A stretch of 6,531 nt of DNA from JBJXFY01 sp046155815 (lineage in GTDB: Bacteria; Verrucomicrobiota; Verrucomicrobiia; Limisphaerales; CAIMTB01). The stretch is from NCBI GenBank assembly GCA_046155815.1, contig JBJXFY010000251.1, positions 1 through 6,531 of the forward strand, in the 5' to 3' direction. How positions within the stretch are numbered: the stretch's first letter is position 1; each line of letters begins with the position of its first letter. A program made the position numbers and the translations under genes. Shown here in pieces: positions 6,401-6,531 of the stretch. The notes beneath the pieces were generated by a model, which saw nothing but the letters and a program-made list of their open reading frames with translations, made no database searches and was not told where the DNA came from.

Positions 6401-6531
6401 CCACCAACGCCGCCGCAGACGGCATCGTGCTGGCGTGGCTGAACCGGCTCCTCAGCAACGCCGTGCCCGCCCCGCTGCAGCTCGACGTCTTCGAGGCCGC
6501 GCAGAGGCGTGGGGGGGGGGGGGGGGGGGGG
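3439..6531 (+). CDS. Exported PVC-type dehydrogenase with beta-propeller and HEAT-like repeats (3' end missing)
   Basis: One frame stays open from GTG 3439 to the window edge; 1024 codons are reliable before the terminal poly-G. GTG is the only start after the in-frame stop at 3406 that keeps the signal peptide (PRR, then ALLLALLLPSPAA, cleavage near residue 19). Starting at Met20 would lose it. Residues about 50-500 form a sorbosone/glucose-dehydrogenase-like propeller: WAAEPLVQDVTSLAFD (57 on), calcium-like loops DFNRDGLTNWHD (140-151) and DADGDGRAD (164-172), GGHDLHGLTFGPDG (251 on), GLRNPQELAFDDFGNLW (309 on) and GDNNGDGGDK (327 on). From about 496 it becomes helical Ala/Leu-rich repeats of HEAT type (LARLLGHRDQRVRLEAQFEL). 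Family members usually end in a CxxCH haem-binding domain; none is visible, so it should lie downstream. The likely role is oxidation of sugars or other organics in the periplasm or at the cell surface; substrate unknown. Codons about 576-815 use many more A/T third bases than the rest. Confidence 0.9.
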   Translation, partial: MPRRAAALLLALLLPSPAAMDASADPAATVTSTNIPAGATAAQARLRVAPGLAVELWAAEPLVQDVTSLAFDEHGRAYIVESGRRRTSVFDVRNLQPWLDDDFALRSVADRAAFLRERLTPGAPDYAAFLQAVAKSKFGDFNRDGLTNWHDLEVEQERIRLVWDADGDGRADTARTFADGFRTIVSGVAAGVLARGTNVWFTSIPDLWRFPAAPVVVQPADSGAVSPPAFSPSHPQAERLLTGFGVHVAFGGHDLHGLTFGPDGRLYFSIADRGLCVTNREGVVLNVPDTGAVLRCEPDGSQLEVFATGLRNPQELAFDDFGNLWTGDNNGDGGDKARWTLVLEGADYGWTIGWQWLPKMGAWNSERLWHTRESNSAAYLVPPVAHVGHGPAGIAHYPGTGLGDRFTNHFFYSDFPGGVRAFRVEPDGAFFKAADAGPWLEDNSATNFTGKLLWNLAPVDVAFPPGGGVVVADAFPSWEKTGGARLWRVFDPALKDDPAIAEVARLLREGMAKRSNDELARLLGHRDQRVRLEAQFELAGRGQDGWPVLERVAFKGTNTLARLHAIWGLGQIVRTGGPDVDLDRLLHLTKLLGEPEEHVRAAAVRLVCEARLGNAEPLVRKAMLDVSPRVSAEAILGFRHFFADAALRGRSSVLRKAYDALPAGLRKFLPEPRSHNLISIPYLELPAAVSEVHGGDVTVLHAVAALGGRLAEIEPDAGSLLRSFLHDPNSSNKINLRLGVVLGLRRSADASVSDFLNDSDSQIILEAARAIHDAGTSEFDPGGRPRPATLPLLAAMISPGRLERLVHRENLPFTLDEARAWILRRAVNANFRLGTPAHADALGGFAARTAADSQASALMHGVAIEALEALALWAQPPGRDRVTGLWRPLPPRDPQPARSALAAAWPAVAATNAAPAVLVAALRAAEALALPALDETLTRLAGHADAAVAAEVKRLLGRRAEEPAALAARLESGALRDQQAALAALAASTNAAADGIVLAWLNRLLSNAVPAPLQLDVFEAAQRRGGGGGGG
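5165..5880 (+). other. Block of atypical codon use inside the dehydrogenase gene
   Basis: Within the dehydrogenase frame, third codon positions shift abruptly. Of the 40 codons at 5641-5760, 19 end in A or T; of 40 sampled at 4501-4560 and 6121-6180, only 3 do. The left edge lies between about 5160 and 5225 (0 of 20 codons at 5101-5160, 10 of 20 at 5221-5280). The right edge lies near 5840-5885. The frame is kept across both edges and the protein still reads as helical repeat, so this is a replaced or divergent segment, not a frameshift or insertion. Edges are approximate. Confidence 0.6.
6511..6531. repeat. Terminal run of 21 G, probable sequencing artefact at contig end
   Basis: The last 21 bases are all G and coincide with the end of the supplied sequence. 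No-signal cycles on two-colour sequencers are called as G, and such tails can be carried to contig ends. Translated, it would add seven glycines to the dehydrogenase, which nothing in the family explains. Bases just before 6511 may also be less reliable. Confidence 0.8.

Noticed and set aside
6511..6531. Poly-G as a G-quadruplex or polyglycine tract
   Set aside because: It lies exactly at the sequence end and is better explained as a base-calling artefact.

Overview
The window is very GC-rich bacterial DNA. It probably comes from the Verrucomicrobiota or a neighbouring PVC phylum. The best evidence is the long gene on the right, which looks like the 'PVC-type' secreted dehydrogenase with HEAT-like repeats that is expanded in Verrucomicrobiota and Planctomycetota. 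The contig seems to end at the right edge, because the last 21 bases are pure G, a typical sequencing artefact.

The left half (about 1-3168) looks like one end of an integrated mobile element. It holds the C-terminal part of a conjugation-type (HerA/VirB4/TraG-like) DNA-pumping ATPase fused to a PD-(D/E)XK-like nuclease-fold domain. Next comes a small helix-turn-helix regulator on the minus strand, whose tail overlaps the ATPase gene by 26 bp, and then a divergently transcribed large serine recombinase that ends at 3170.

The recombinase stop codon lies on the edge of a broken chromosomal gene. Reading leftward from 3306, the minus strand encodes the first 47 residues of a YjbQ/UPF0047 protein. 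The match stops at about 3166, within a few bases of the recombinase stop. The simplest reading is that the recombinase inserted its element into yjbQ. The window then shows one hybrid attachment site, and the rest of yjbQ should lie beyond the far, unseen end of the element. An imperfect dyad centred on 3167/3168 fits the crossover site.

The right half (3307-6531) is the chromosomal flank. A 132-bp divergent spacer separates yjbQ from an exported PVC-type dehydrogenase that starts at a GTG at 3439 and stays open to the window edge. Inside it, a block of roughly 700 bp (about 5165-5880) has far more A/T-ending codons than the rest, with no break in the frame. This suggests recombination with a divergent relative or a strain chimera in the assembly.

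The left-half genes make sense together: the recombinase integrates and excises, the small regulator probably controls it, and the ATPase presumably moves DNA during transfer. Too little of the element is visible to classify it as an ICE, a mobilisable element or something else.
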